Positions 1-10,800 of a stretch of DNA of 33,232 nt are shown one piece after another; position 1 is the first letter of the stretch, and each line of letters opens with the position of its first letter. Source of the DNA: Sedimentisphaerales bacterium (GTDB lineage Bacteria > Planctomycetota > Phycisphaerae > Sedimentisphaerales > Anaerohalosphaeraceae); contig JANQGW010000106.1 in assembly GCA_028282905.1 (NCBI GenBank), forward strand, positions 1 to 33,232, given 5' to 3'. Position numbers and translations under genes: made by a program. Under the pieces are notes generated by a model that saw only the letters and a list, made by a program, of their open reading frames with translations, was not told the origin of the DNA and did no database searches.

Positions 1-1373
1 TCTTTATCATCGTCTTTTTTGCACTTCTGATTATCATCGCCATTTTCGGCCTGGTCATCGCGACGGTCTTTAAGATTTACCCGCAGTCGGTCATCGCCGT
101 CTGGCTGCAGGTACCGATCGCCATCGGTTTGGGCTGGGCCATTTATAAACGCAATTTCAATATTAAACGGGCCACACTCGTCGCTGTTGTCGGAATGTAT
201 CTCGGGGTTGCCTTGGGCGCCTGGCTCATACATCTCAGCCCGGATCTGTGCAGCTTTCCCGACAGCTGGCCAATTCAGCCGGAAGGTGTGTGGACGATTA
301 TTCTGCTCATCTATGCGTTTATCGCCTCGACACTGCCGGTAACAACACTTTTGCAGCCACGAGATTATATCAACGCCTGGCAGCTGTTTATCATGATGGC
401 CCTGCTGGTCGGCGGTGTTGCAGCCTCGGCATTCTTTGGCGGCGGCGAGTTTACCCTGACTGCCCCGGCGATCAACCAGACCGGAGGCGATATTCCGCCG
501 CTGCTACCGATGATGTTTGTCACGATCGCCTGCGGGGCTATCAGCGGATTTCATTCGCTGGTCGCCGGCGGAACCAGCACCAAACAGCTGGCGAATGAAA
601 CCGATGCCCAGTTTATCGGCTACGGCTCAATGCTCACCGAAGGCGCGTTGGCGGTTCTGGTCATTCTTTGTATTGCCGCCGGGCTGGGAATGAATTTTGA
701 GGGCGCCAGCGGACCGGAAGTCTGGCAAGGCTTTTACAGTTCGTGGATGGGTGCCAAGGGTCTCGGCGATAAGCTCCAGCCGGTCGTGGTTGGCGCATCG
801 AATATCCTCGGCTCGCTCGGCATTCCGCAAACACTGGGCTTTGCCGTCATGGGCGTGTTTATTGCCTCGTTTGCGGGTACAACCTTGGATACAGCGGTAA
901 GAATACAGCGGTATGTCGTGGGCGAGCTGACCGAAGACGTTCACCTGCCCAAGCTGTCCAATCGCTGGACGGCGACGACGATTGCCGTCTTAACCGCGGC
1001 GGTGTTAGCATTTGTCGATACTTCCGGCGGAAAAATCTCTTTCGGTGCCAGCGCTAAAGGCGCTTTGCGGCTGTGGCCGCTGTTTGGAACCGTCAACCAG
1101 TTACTGGCCGCACTGGCACTGCTGGTAGTCACGATGTACCTGAAGAAAAAAGGCGGACTGAAATATATAGTCGCCGGGATTCCCTGTGTGATTATGCTGG
1201 GCGTCACCGGCTGGGCGATTGTGCTGAATGAAGTCAAGTTTTTCGAAAGTGAAAATTATCTGCTGGCAATCATCGGCGGTATTATTCTATTGCTGGCCGT
1301 TTGGATGACCCTTGAAACGCTAATCCTGTTCTTCAAAAAATCAGAGCTGTCAACCACGAAATGCCCGGAATAA
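1..1373 (+). CDS. cstA: CstA-family peptide/pyruvate transporter, 5'-truncated
   Basis: The reading frame is open from the first bases of the window (frame starting at base 3), so the true start lies upstream and about 457 C-terminal residues are visible. The protein is a chain of hydrophobic helices of the inner membrane. Stretches typical of carbon starvation protein CstA are visible: GAISGFHSLVAGGTSTKQLA near the middle and TLDTAVRIQRYVVGE further on. CstA members import peptides or pyruvate during carbon limitation; the substrate here cannot be told from sequence. An internal TTG at 129 is not a credible start because coding similarity continues upstream of it. It converges with the cdaR-like gene 33 bp downstream, and no clear terminator hairpin is seen in that gap. 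Confidence 0.9.
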   Translation, partial: FIIVFFALLIIIAIFGLVIATVFKIYPQSVIAVWLQVPIAIGLGWAIYKRNFNIKRATLVAVVGMYLGVALGAWLIHLSPDLCSFPDSWPIQPEGVWTIILLIYAFIASTLPVTTLLQPRDYINAWQLFIMMALLVGGVAASAFFGGGEFTLTAPAINQTGGDIPPLLPMMFVTIACGAISGFHSLVAGGTSTKQLANETDAQFIGYGSMLTEGALAVLVILCIAAGLGMNFEGASGPEVWQGFYSSWMGAKGLGDKLQPVVVGASNILGSLGIPQTLGFAVMGVFIASFAGTTLDTAVRIQRYVVGELTEDVHLPKLSNRWTATTIAVLTAAVLAFVDTSGGKISFGASAKGALRLWPLFGTVNQLLAALALLVVTMYLKKKGGLKYIVAGIPCVIMLGVTGWAIVLNEVKFFESENYLLAIIGGIILLLAVWMTLETLILFFKKSELSTTKCPE

Positions 1374-1406
1374 ACACAGAATATATGTCCACAGGAGACT
1401 GTACTG

Positions 1407-2474
1407 TTACGGTGTCGGGGCGGTGATGGGGATAAGTTTGATTTTGACCTGCCGGGTTTTGGCTTCTTCGGGATCGGCCAGTTTTATCTGGCCCTTTTGC
1501 ATGAACTCGGCAGGGAAATTATAAATGATTGTTTTCGGCGGAATCTCGTCCTGCGACTGGTCGCCATCGTTAACTTCGATCAACAGTGGATAGTCAGTAG
1601 CCTTATAAGCCTCAAATGCCTCTTCTGTTGAGAGAAGCATTATCCGGCTGCGGGCCTCCGTCTCGGAATCTTTGTCAATCTCAACCCGATAAGCATTTTG
1701 AAGCTTCTGGCTCATCACAATACCAATCGGCAGTGTTGTCTGAAACGGTTTACTGTCAAAGCTCGAAATCGCCGGCAATCGTACGGCAACAGTCTTGTCA
1801 GCAAGCCGTATGCCTGCGTCGCCCAACTGAACAAACGGCGTCACGTGGACCGGTTCTTTGCGCGCCTGGTCCAGTTGATCGTCGGTTAGCTTTATGGTTG
1901 CTTCGGCAATATCACCCTGCCGCATATACATGGCAATAATCGCGGGGGTGATTTCAGCCTCGGTTACCAGACGACCATCTTCAATGTTTAGACAGCGAAT
2001 TTTACAATCCTTTTTTTCAAGCACCTCCACCTTCACCTCGATATTCGTTATGGGCCGGCCGGCGATCTCACAGGACTTTAGCGTTAATGCCAGATCTTTC
2101 GTCTTGCTGTGGCTCTGTATAAAAGAAAACAAGTTAAATGTATAAGTGGTTGTCTCCGTATGTCCTTCGTCAGTTGGATTATAGGCGTAAGCCAGCCGCT
2201 CCTGATCAACATCGCTTTGCGGCACCAACTCGGACCGTTTGGCCAAGTCGGAAATCTTATCCGGCGTGCCGATAAAGATCAACTTCAGGGGGATTTCGTC
2301 GCCATAGTCGATGCCGTCAGCGGAAAACGACACTAACAGGGCCGGGTCAGACTGCTGTGAAATGACCAGCGTTCCGCGGAACGATTCTTCCTTTTCCAAC
2401 GCCAAAAACGCCCACGTCCAGATCAGCAGCGTCAAAAAAATCACAATGAACAACTTGGTTAGCTTATCACTCAT
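1407..2474 (-). CDS. CdaR/YbbR-like membrane-anchored protein, partner of diadenylate cyclase
   Basis: A 355-residue protein with one N-terminal membrane helix (about residues 8-26) followed by a long extracytoplasmic region rich in beta-strand-like sequence. That is the layout of CdaR/YbbR proteins, which modulate the CdaA cyclase. The ATG lies 2 nt beyond the cdaA stop codon, so the two are surely co-transcribed and probably translationally coupled. Similarity to YbbR repeats is not obvious by eye; the call rests on topology and on being the next gene after cdaA, as in the cdaA-cdaR pairs of other bacteria. It could instead be a lineage-specific envelope protein. Confidence 0.55.
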   Translation of the reverse strand: MSDKLTKLFIVIFLTLLIWTWAFLALEKEESFRGTLVISQQSDPALLVSFSADGIDYGDEIPLKLIFIGTPDKISDLAKRSELVPQSDVDQERLAYAYNPTDEGHTETTTYTFNLFSFIQSHSKTKDLALTLKSCEIAGRPITNIEVKVEVLEKKDCKIRCLNIEDGRLVTEAEITPAIIAMYMRQGDIAEATIKLTDDQLDQARKEPVHVTPFVQLGDAGIRLADKTVAVRLPAISSFDSKPFQTTLPIGIVMSQKLQNAYRVEIDKDSETEARSRIMLLSTEEAFEAYKATDYPLLIEVNDGDQSQDEIPPKTIIYNFPAEFMQKGQIKLADPEEAKTRQVKIKLIPITAPTP

Positions 2475-2476
2475 GC

Positions 2477-3343
2477 TCAGGCCTTCGGCGTCAGGTCCGT
2501 TAAGTCATCGGTCTCTTTTGTTTCGATTTTTCCCATCTTCTCCAGCATCGGTGTTACTTCCACCAGCGCTGTCGTCAGATGCCGTCGCAGTTGAGCTTCG
2601 GAAACATTGCGTACCAGGTTTCCGTCCATGGCCACTGAAACGATGCCCGTTTCCTCGCTGACGACAATCACAATCGCGTCCGAACTGGCGGTCGCACCGA
2701 CAGCGGCGCGGTGGCGCGAGCCAAGCTGGCCGAACTTGCTGCTGCTTTCCGCCAGCGGCAACTGCACACGGGCGGCGACGATTCTATCAGCCTGAACCAC
2801 CATAGCCATGTCGTGCAGGGCCGAACCGGGATAAAAAATCGTTTTAATCAGATCGCTGGTCACCTTGGCATTGATACGCACGCCGGTCTCAATAAACTCC
2901 TCTAACCCCACCTGCTGCGGGATGACGATAATCGCCCCAATGCGGTCAGCAGCCATCTGTGAAACAGCGGTAATAATCTCTTCGACCGAGCGGGAGAGTT
3001 GCTGGGGTGAGCTGGAACCGAAAAACTGCGCCTGGCCGATGCGCATCAGGCCGCGGCGAATTTCCGGCTGAAACGCGGCCACCGCGATGATGAGAATCGC
3101 AATCAAGAATCCGTTATACAGATAGGCAATGCGATCCATGTTAAACGTTTTAACAAAAACGTTCATAATCAATGAACCGGCAACCAGCACAAAGATGATC
3201 CCGCGGAAAAGACGTTCACCACGGGTACCTTCAAGAAATGTGATCACGGCATAGACAAACGCGCCAATCATAGCAAGCTCGGCGATAACCACCAGTCGAT
3301 CGCCGAGACCGATTCGCAGAATATACTCAAGGATCGCGTTCAA
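2477..3343 (-). CDS. cdaA: Membrane diadenylate cyclase CdaA (c-di-AMP synthase)
   Basis: A 288-residue protein that makes cyclic di-AMP from two ATP. The N-terminal 90 residues hold three membrane helices and end in FQPEIRRGLMRIG, the typical CdaA junction. The DAC (DisA_N) domain follows. The RHR motif is present (R210-H211-R212, in GSRHRAAVG), as is the IVIVVSEETG block. The usual DGA metal-binding motif reads DMA here (D178-M179-A180, in ALHDMAMVV), so the Gly is replaced while the Asp is kept. The start is TTG at 3343, the first possible start after an in-frame stop, with GGAAG 7 nt upstream. It is followed after 2 nt by the cdaR-like gene. c-di-AMP usually controls potassium and osmolyte balance and wall homeostasis. 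Confidence 0.9.
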   Translation of the reverse strand: MNAILEYILRIGLGDRLVVIAELAMIGAFVYAVITFLEGTRGERLFRGIIFVLVAGSLIMNVFVKTFNMDRIAYLYNGFLIAILIIAVAAFQPEIRRGLMRIGQAQFFGSSSPQQLSRSVEEIITAVSQMAADRIGAIIVIPQQVGLEEFIETGVRINAKVTSDLIKTIFYPGSALHDMAMVVQADRIVAARVQLPLAESSSKFGQLGSRHRAAVGATASSDAIVIVVSEETGIVSVAMDGNLVRNVSEAQLRRHLTTALVEVTPMLEKMGKIETKETDDLTDLTPKA

Positions 3344-3454
3344 AAACCAGCTTCCTTATCCGTTGACCGAGTTGTCCTCTCTTGTTCGGATACTTCTAAT
3401 GTCTATAGCTAACGGCGCTTATATCGGTGCCGTGACAGGGCTTGTCGAGACCAC

Positions 3455-3670
3455 TTAGCGGACGTACATACGACTCAGCCGTGATGGACGGTCAATCATC
3501 AGCCAAGCGTCGATGTCATCCTGAAGCTGAAGCTTACGCGTATCCCAAGTGTCAACATGACGGCGATGCACTTCGTCTTTCGTCAGGCCGGGAGCGGCAC
3601 AGCCGGTTGCCAAAATCGTCACAGCTACCAGCAATACAAACATAATCATCGTGAAACCTTGCTTTTTCAT
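3455..3670 (-). CDS. Small lipoprotein of unknown function
   Basis: A 71-residue protein starting MKKQGFTM, with a hydrophobic signal and a lipobox LATGC, so it should be lipidated at that Cys and membrane-anchored. The mature part is only about 48 residues, charged, and ends PSRLSRMYVR. I chose the ATG at 3670 (AAAGG 8 nt upstream, lysines right after Met) rather than the in-frame TTG at 3688. It lies about 110 bp upstream of cdaA on the same strand and could share its transcript. I recognise no domain. Its regular signal peptide and good ribosome site make it a likely real gene. Confidence 0.65.
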   Translation of the reverse strand: MKKQGFTMIMFVLLVAVTILATGCAAPGLTKDEVHRRHVDTWDTRKLQLQDDIDAWLMIDRPSRLSRMYVR

Positions 3671-3840
3671 GTCTAAGCCTTTATGCAATATAATCTTATA
3701 TTAGTCCACCTTGATCGGTTAAAACTCACAAGTCCATTATTGTGATACAATCGCTCATGTGGATTCTAACACCGTTTTCATGGACTGTCAAAGCAAAAAT
3801 CCGTCTGTAATTGCTCAAAATGGGCGTTTTTTGGTTTTAT

Positions 3841-3869
3841 TTGCTGAAAAAAACATCGTTTATGATAAT
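3841..3869 (+). promoter_or_regulatory. Candidate sigma70-type promoter for the ABC-F gene
   Basis: TTGCTG at 3841-3846 and GATAAT at 3864-3869 are separated by 17 nt and lie about 50 nt upstream of the ABC-F ATG. The -10 matches the consensus well; the -35 matches only at TTG. Confidence 0.4.
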
Positions 3870-3921
3870 ATCTACCAAAATTAACACGGCCCGTTCAAAA
3901 AATTCAGGTGTATTTTATATA

Positions 3922-5877
3922 ATGACAATACTTTCTTTTCAGGATGTGCATAAAACTTACGGCCCGGATGTTGTTTTTCGGGCAATGAGTCTGAATTTCT
4001 ATTCCGGCCAGAAAGTCGGCCTCATCGGCCCCAATGGATCGGGCAAAACCACGCTTTTTCGACTGATTTTAGGCACGGAAACGTCTGATCAGGGACAGAT
4101 TACCTGCGCAAAGGACTTGAAAATCGGCTATCTGCCGCAGGAACCCATCTTCGATAAGCAGAAGACCGTCATGGAGGAAATGCACGACGGGATGGCAGAA
4201 ATTCTGGATTTGCACCACAAAATCGAGGATTTTTGCCGAAAAATGGAGTCGCTTTCGGGTGGTGAACTGTCGGCGGCGATGAAAGAATATGATCGCCTGT
4301 GCCACCGGTTCGAGACCGAGGGCGGCTATGCGTATGAAGCTCGGATTAAGAGTATCCTCGCCGGACTCGGTATTGGCCCCGAGCATTATGACACGAAAAC
4401 CGGGGCACTTTCCGGTGGGCAGCTATCCCGGCTGGGACTGGCAAAAGTGCTGGTTCGCGAGACGAATTTACTGCTGCTGGACGAACCGACCAACCATCTG
4501 GACTTGCAGGCGACAAGCTGGCTGGAATCATTTTTACGGGCTTACACCGGCTCGGTGATTCTAATCAGCCACGACCGGTACCTGTTGGACCGGGTCGCGG
4601 AAAAGATTGTCGAGTTGGAAAACTACAAAGCCCGCATTTGGAAGGGCAACTACACTCAATATGTTGAAACAAAGGAAACGGTCGCCTTGACCGAGGCGCG
4701 CGAGCACGAAAAACGCAAAGAAATGGTCGAAAAAACACTGGATTTCGTTGCCCGCAACATTAACCAGGAAGGCATGCAGAAAACCGCGAGAGGCCGGCGG
4801 ACACGGTTGGAGCGACTGCTGAAAGAAAATCCTGACTACCTCGAAGTCGGCCAAACTGCCAAAACCATCCGCTTTTCATTCAAGCCATCTGAAGTCAAAA
4901 GCGACTGGGTGATGCGGGCGGAAAATATCTCTAAGTCTTTTGATGAGCTGACGTTATTTGAAAACCTGTCATTTGAGCTTGGTGCCGGAAACCGGCTGGG
5001 GATCACCGGGCCGAACGGCACCGGCAAAACCACACTGCTCAAACTGGCACTCGGAGAGCTTTCCGCCGATACGGGAAAAATCCGGCTGGGGCCGAACCTG
5101 AAAATCGGCTATCTTGACCAGCAGGCACTGACACTGAGCCCGGACAACACAATTCTTGAAGAAGCCCGCACGGCCCGACCGGAGTTGCTGCCGGAAGCGA
5201 TCCGAAGCCGGTTGGGGACATTCCTGTTTACCGGCGACGATGTGTTTAAAAAGGTTTGCGATCTCAGCGGCGGTCAGCAAAACCGCTTGATGCTGTGCAA
5301 AATCGTGCTTTCCGAGCCGGATATTCTTGTTTTGGACGAACCGACCAACCATCTCGACATTGCCAGCCGGGAAATGCTGGAAGAGGCTTTGCTGGACTAT
5401 AATGGGACGATCTTGGCGGTCAGTCACGACCGGTATTTTCTGGATCGGATCGCCGAAAGCCTGCTGATTGTCGGCGCTGATGAAGCCGGGAGTCGCAATA
5501 CCGGCAAAGTGAGCCTAATCCAGACAGCATCGCCGGATACAGACGGCGTCTATTCCACTTATGCACAGAAAGTCCAACACCAAAAGCAGTTAGAAGAACA
5601 GCGGAAGCTGGAAGAAAAAAAGAAATCCAAGGCCGTTACCGCCGCTCCGAAGAATAAAACACCGGACCACCTGCGGCAGTTCAATAAATTCTCAGTTGAG
5701 CAGATCGAACAGCAAATCCACGAAACCGAAGCTGTTTTGGAAGAAATGCAACACCGGTTCGGCAATGAGGAGGTTTACCAAGACCACAAAAAAATGGCCC
5801 AGCACCAAGCCGACTTCGATGCCAAAAAGGGCCAATTAGACCTTCTTTATGAAGCATGGGAATATCGAACATCATAA
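3922..5877 (+). CDS. ABC-F family ATPase (ribosome-associated, Uup/YheS-like)
   Basis: A soluble protein of 651 residues with two ABC nucleotide-binding domains and no membrane segments, which defines ABC-F. These proteins bind the ribosomal E site and relieve stalled or drug-bound ribosomes. NBD1 has Walker A GPNGSGKTT (from residue 36), signature LSGGQ (near 162) and Walker B LLLLDEPTNHLD (near 183). NBD2 has GPNGTGKTT (near 363), LSGGQQNRL (near 447) and LVLDEPTNHLD (near 469). The linker between them is charged. A C-terminal charged coiled coil (about residues 545-651) points to the Uup/YheS side of the family rather than EttA. The start MTILSFQDV at 3922 is chosen over an upstream AUG at 3811, because similarity to the family begins there and AGGTG lies upstream. 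The gene ends 481 bp before dnaN, next to the putative origin. Confidence 0.9.
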   Translation: MTILSFQDVHKTYGPDVVFRAMSLNFYSGQKVGLIGPNGSGKTTLFRLILGTETSDQGQITCAKDLKIGYLPQEPIFDKQKTVMEEMHDGMAEILDLHHKIEDFCRKMESLSGGELSAAMKEYDRLCHRFETEGGYAYEARIKSILAGLGIGPEHYDTKTGALSGGQLSRLGLAKVLVRETNLLLLDEPTNHLDLQATSWLESFLRAYTGSVILISHDRYLLDRVAEKIVELENYKARIWKGNYTQYVETKETVALTEAREHEKRKEMVEKTLDFVARNINQEGMQKTARGRRTRLERLLKENPDYLEVGQTAKTIRFSFKPSEVKSDWVMRAENISKSFDELTLFENLSFELGAGNRLGITGPNGTGKTTLLKLALGELSADTGKIRLGPNLKIGYLDQQALTLSPDNTILEEARTARPELLPEAIRSRLGTFLFTGDDVFKKVCDLSGGQQNRLMLCKIVLSEPDILVLDEPTNHLDIASREMLEEALLDYNGTILAVSHDRYFLDRIAESLLIVGADEAGSRNTGKVSLIQTASPDTDGVYSTYAQKVQHQKQLEEQRKLEEKKKSKAVTAAPKNKTPDHLRQFNKFSVEQIEQQIHETEAVLEEMQHRFGNEEVYQDHKKMAQHQADFDAKKGQLDLLYEAWEYRTS

Positions 5878-6358
5878 AAACAGCTATTGGGTCTGTGAGA
5901 TATGCTGTGGATAACTTGTTAGATTGTGTATGGTTGGTTTGTGAGGTTTTTTCATAAAATCACAGGCCTTAGTGTTGATAACACCGTTCCTGTTAAACTC
6001 ACAGGCGTTTAAAACAGGTTTCCTGACAAGTTATCCACAGGGAAATTGATTAGTGATTATTGATAATTGATTATTCTTAAAGTAGTTACGTTAGAAGGCT
6101 CAGTTTCTCTCACAATTTCACTGTGCATATGATAAATACGAATAAATTCTTTTCTTTTATATTTTATTTACTACTCACTGCTTCCGCTCTGTGAGTCTCT
6201 ACACTCACTTTGAAATGTGCAAAAAACTTCCAAAATCAAGCCCTTAAGCCTTTTCAATGACTGGATTTTCGGTTACATTATGTGGTCAAATATTGACTTA
6301 AAATTAGCTAAAACGAAGGAAAGAGACCCGAAAACGGAATTTTGAAGACGAGGATGCC
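5878..6358. other. oriC: Putative chromosomal replication origin (oriC) between ABC-F gene and dnaN
   Basis: This 481-bp gap has no gene. It contains two perfect DnaA boxes: TGTGGATAA at 5906-5914 and TTATCCACA at 6031-6039, in opposite orientation. A one-mismatch box, TGTTGATAA, is at 5973-5981. The two perfect boxes sit inside a longer inverted pair: CTGTGGATAACTTGT at 5905-5919 and its exact reverse complement at 6026-6040. The motif TCACAGGC occurs twice between them (5960-5967, 5999-6006). Right of the boxes the DNA becomes very AT-rich, with repeated TGATTA/TGATAATTGATTA words (6047-6075) and a long T/A stretch at 6140-6172, fitting an unwinding element. Position beside dnaN-dciA-gyrB supports oriC. 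dnaA itself is not adjacent. Confidence 0.7.
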
Positions 6359-7456
6359 ATGAAAGTAAAATTCAACCGGTCGGCCCTGCAAGAAGCCCTG
6401 AATTTAGTCGGCAGCATTATCCCCAGCCGTACGCCTAAACCGATTTTGCAATGTCTGCATATCGCGACGGAAGAGGAATCGGTCCGGATCAGTGCGACGG
6501 ATCTTGAAGTGGGCATTACTTGTCTTGTGTCTCAGGTTGAAATCGCCGAGCACGGCAGTATCGTTGTTCCGGCTGACAAACTGGCCTCGATTGTTCGCGA
6601 AAGTTTTGATGACGTTATTGAACTGGAAGCGACCGAGTCGGCTGTGTATCTGACCGGTTCGGACAGTCGGTTTACAATTTACAGTCATGACCCGGACCAG
6701 TATCCGGTGGTTCCCGGCTTTGAAGGTGAAGCGGACCTGGAAGTCAAGCTGGATCTGCTACAGGAAGGGATTGAGCAGTCAGTGTTCGCGGCGGCCAAGG
6801 AAAGCACCCGCTATGCACTCAATGGGATTCTCTGGGAAGTTCATGGCAAGAAGCTGGCTTTGATTGCAACCGATGGTCGGCGATTGGCCAAGACCACGGT
6901 CTCGCTGGAAAAGGGTGCGACCTTGCCCGAAGGTCGGATTATTGTGCCGGCAAAAACCATGAGCCTGCTGGATAAGATTCCGATGCGTGACGGCGGTACC
7001 GCGGCGATTCGGTTCGTGGATAACCAGATTGTGTTAGGTTGCGAAACGGTTGTGGTCAGTTCGACGCTGGTGGAAGGCAATTTCCCGAAATACGAAGATA
7101 TTATCCCGAAAGATTATGACAACAAGCTGGAACTGCCGACCGATGCGGTTCTCAGTGCGGTTCGTCGAGCGGCCCTGCTGGCCAACGAGGATAGCAAGGG
7201 CATTAAGCTGTCGCTGGAAAAAGGCGCGTTGATCTTTACCAGCCGGGCGCCGGAAACCGGTGACGCTCAAATTGATATGGATATTGAATATGACGCCGAC
7301 CCGATGGAAATTGGGTTTAACCCGCAATTTTTGATTGATGTTCTGCGTGTGATGAAGGCTGATACGTTTGAATTGCACTTGGGCAGTTCGGACCGGCCGG
7401 GACTGATAAAGAGCGGCAGCAATTTCCTGTATATCGTGATGCCGGTCAATCTGTAA
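6359..7456 (+). CDS. dnaN: DNA polymerase III subunit beta (sliding clamp)
   Basis: A 365-residue protein of normal length for the beta clamp, which forms a ring dimer around DNA and tethers polymerase III. It begins MKVKFNRSALQEAL. Typical blocks are YALNGILWE and LIATDGRRLAK in the middle, and the ending FLYIVMPVNL, which matches the characteristic C-terminus of DnaN (usually ...MPMRL or similar) that lines the partner-binding pocket. Three clamp domains of about 120 residues fit the length. The ATG at 6359 has GAGG 7 nt upstream. It follows the putative oriC and precedes dciA-like and gyrB genes in the same direction. Confidence 0.96.
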   Translation: MKVKFNRSALQEALNLVGSIIPSRTPKPILQCLHIATEEESVRISATDLEVGITCLVSQVEIAEHGSIVVPADKLASIVRESFDDVIELEATESAVYLTGSDSRFTIYSHDPDQYPVVPGFEGEADLEVKLDLLQEGIEQSVFAAAKESTRYALNGILWEVHGKKLALIATDGRRLAKTTVSLEKGATLPEGRIIVPAKTMSLLDKIPMRDGGTAAIRFVDNQIVLGCETVVVSSTLVEGNFPKYEDIIPKDYDNKLELPTDAVLSAVRRAALLANEDSKGIKLSLEKGALIFTSRAPETGDAQIDMDIEYDADPMEIGFNPQFLIDVLRVMKADTFELHLGSSDRPGLIKSGSNFLYIVMPVNL

Positions 7457-7492
7457 TCACGAAACGAAAGACCACGTTTTTGGCGGTAATGA

Positions 7493-8080
7493 ATGAATCC
7501 TTATCCCAAAATTGTCTTAATATTAAAGCCTGGGCAAAAAGAGGTCGTTTCTTTAGATACTAATTGGTTGTATTTAAAATCCTTGAGCTATAGTTCACTT
7601 TATGCTCTTCTGGACGAAGAGAGTGATTATAAGCAGGTATTTAAAGGAACAAGTTTTCATACTCATGGTGGAAAAATAAAGTTTTGGAATAAAGGAAAAA
7701 AAGAGTTGTCCTTTATTGCAATTCCTTGCTCAGAAGAAGAACAACGGTTGCGTGGTGCTTCGGGTTGGCAAGCGGAACCCAGACTGCCGGGTAGTCAGAT
7801 AGGCGATGAGCTGTTTTCTTATTTTCAGAAGCGGTCTCGCACATTTGAAAAAAACAGTGAGATTGTCGATGCCTGGCAACAGATCGTGCCACCGGCGATG
7901 CAGCAGTATTGCCGACTTGATAAACGGGTTGGCAGCACGCTTTATGTGCAGGTGATGGCCGGGCCTTATATGCATCAGGTGCAGATGGTTTGCAGTGAGT
8001 GGGTTCAGCAGTTCAGGCAGCAGTGTCCGCGGTGCGGGATTACGAAGATACGATTGACACCGATGCGGAACGGGCAATAA
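7493..8080 (+). CDS. DciA-like (DUF721) protein with an unusual N-terminal extension
   Basis: A 195-residue protein. From about residue 100 onward it looks like DUF721/DciA, the family that helps load the replicative helicase: SQIGDELFSYFQKR, then DAWQQIVPPAMQQYCR, then GSTLYVQVMAGPYMHQV and a final IRLTPMRNG. Residues 1-80 do not belong to that family as I know it; they are aromatic-rich and beta-like, with FHTHGGKIKFWNKG in the middle. The DNA encoding them is strikingly AT-rich: 78 G+C of 240 bases in 7501-7740 by hand count, against about 52% in the next 180 bases. This looks like a fusion or an insertion of foreign sequence at the 5' end. Position between dnaN and gyrB matches dciA in other bacteria, for example actinobacteria. 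No good start inside the DUF721 part was found, although TTG at about 7747 is possible. Confidence 0.75.
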   Translation: MNPYPKIVLILKPGQKEVVSLDTNWLYLKSLSYSSLYALLDEESDYKQVFKGTSFHTHGGKIKFWNKGKKELSFIAIPCSEEEQRLRGASGWQAEPRLPGSQIGDELFSYFQKRSRTFEKNSEIVDAWQQIVPPAMQQYCRLDKRVGSTLYVQVMAGPYMHQVQMVCSEWVQQFRQQCPRCGITKIRLTPMRNGQ

Positions 8081-8105
8081 ATTAAAGTTAAAATGTAAAA
8101 TGCAA

Positions 8106-8132
8106 TCCGCCTTCGTGTAAAACTACGGCGGA
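8106..8132. repeat. Palindromic intergenic element, TCCGCC...GGCGGA hairpin
   Basis: TCCGCC at 8106-8111 pairs with GGCGGA at 8127-8132 around a 15-nt loop. It looks like a common extragenic palindrome and sits directly before the larger repeat at 8142. It is not followed by a T-run, so it is not a terminator. Confidence 0.5.
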
Positions 8133-8141
8133 CAAGAATTA

Positions 8142-10707
<2,566 letters not shown>

Positions 10708-10800
10708 CGCCGATAGGATGAATGGCGTGCGATTTTTCGCTTGAAAATGAACGAAAACCCGTTCCAATAATAACGGATAACCTATTGAACGGAGGCAATT

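Noticed and set aside
4255..4275. A second LSGGE-like motif in NBD1 of the ABC-F protein
   Set aside because: It lies in the arm/helical region (residues about 112-116), before the true signature LSGGQLSRL; probably chance.
6294..6320. TTGACT as -35 of a dnaN promoter
   Set aside because: No acceptable -10 hexamer at 16-18 nt spacing.
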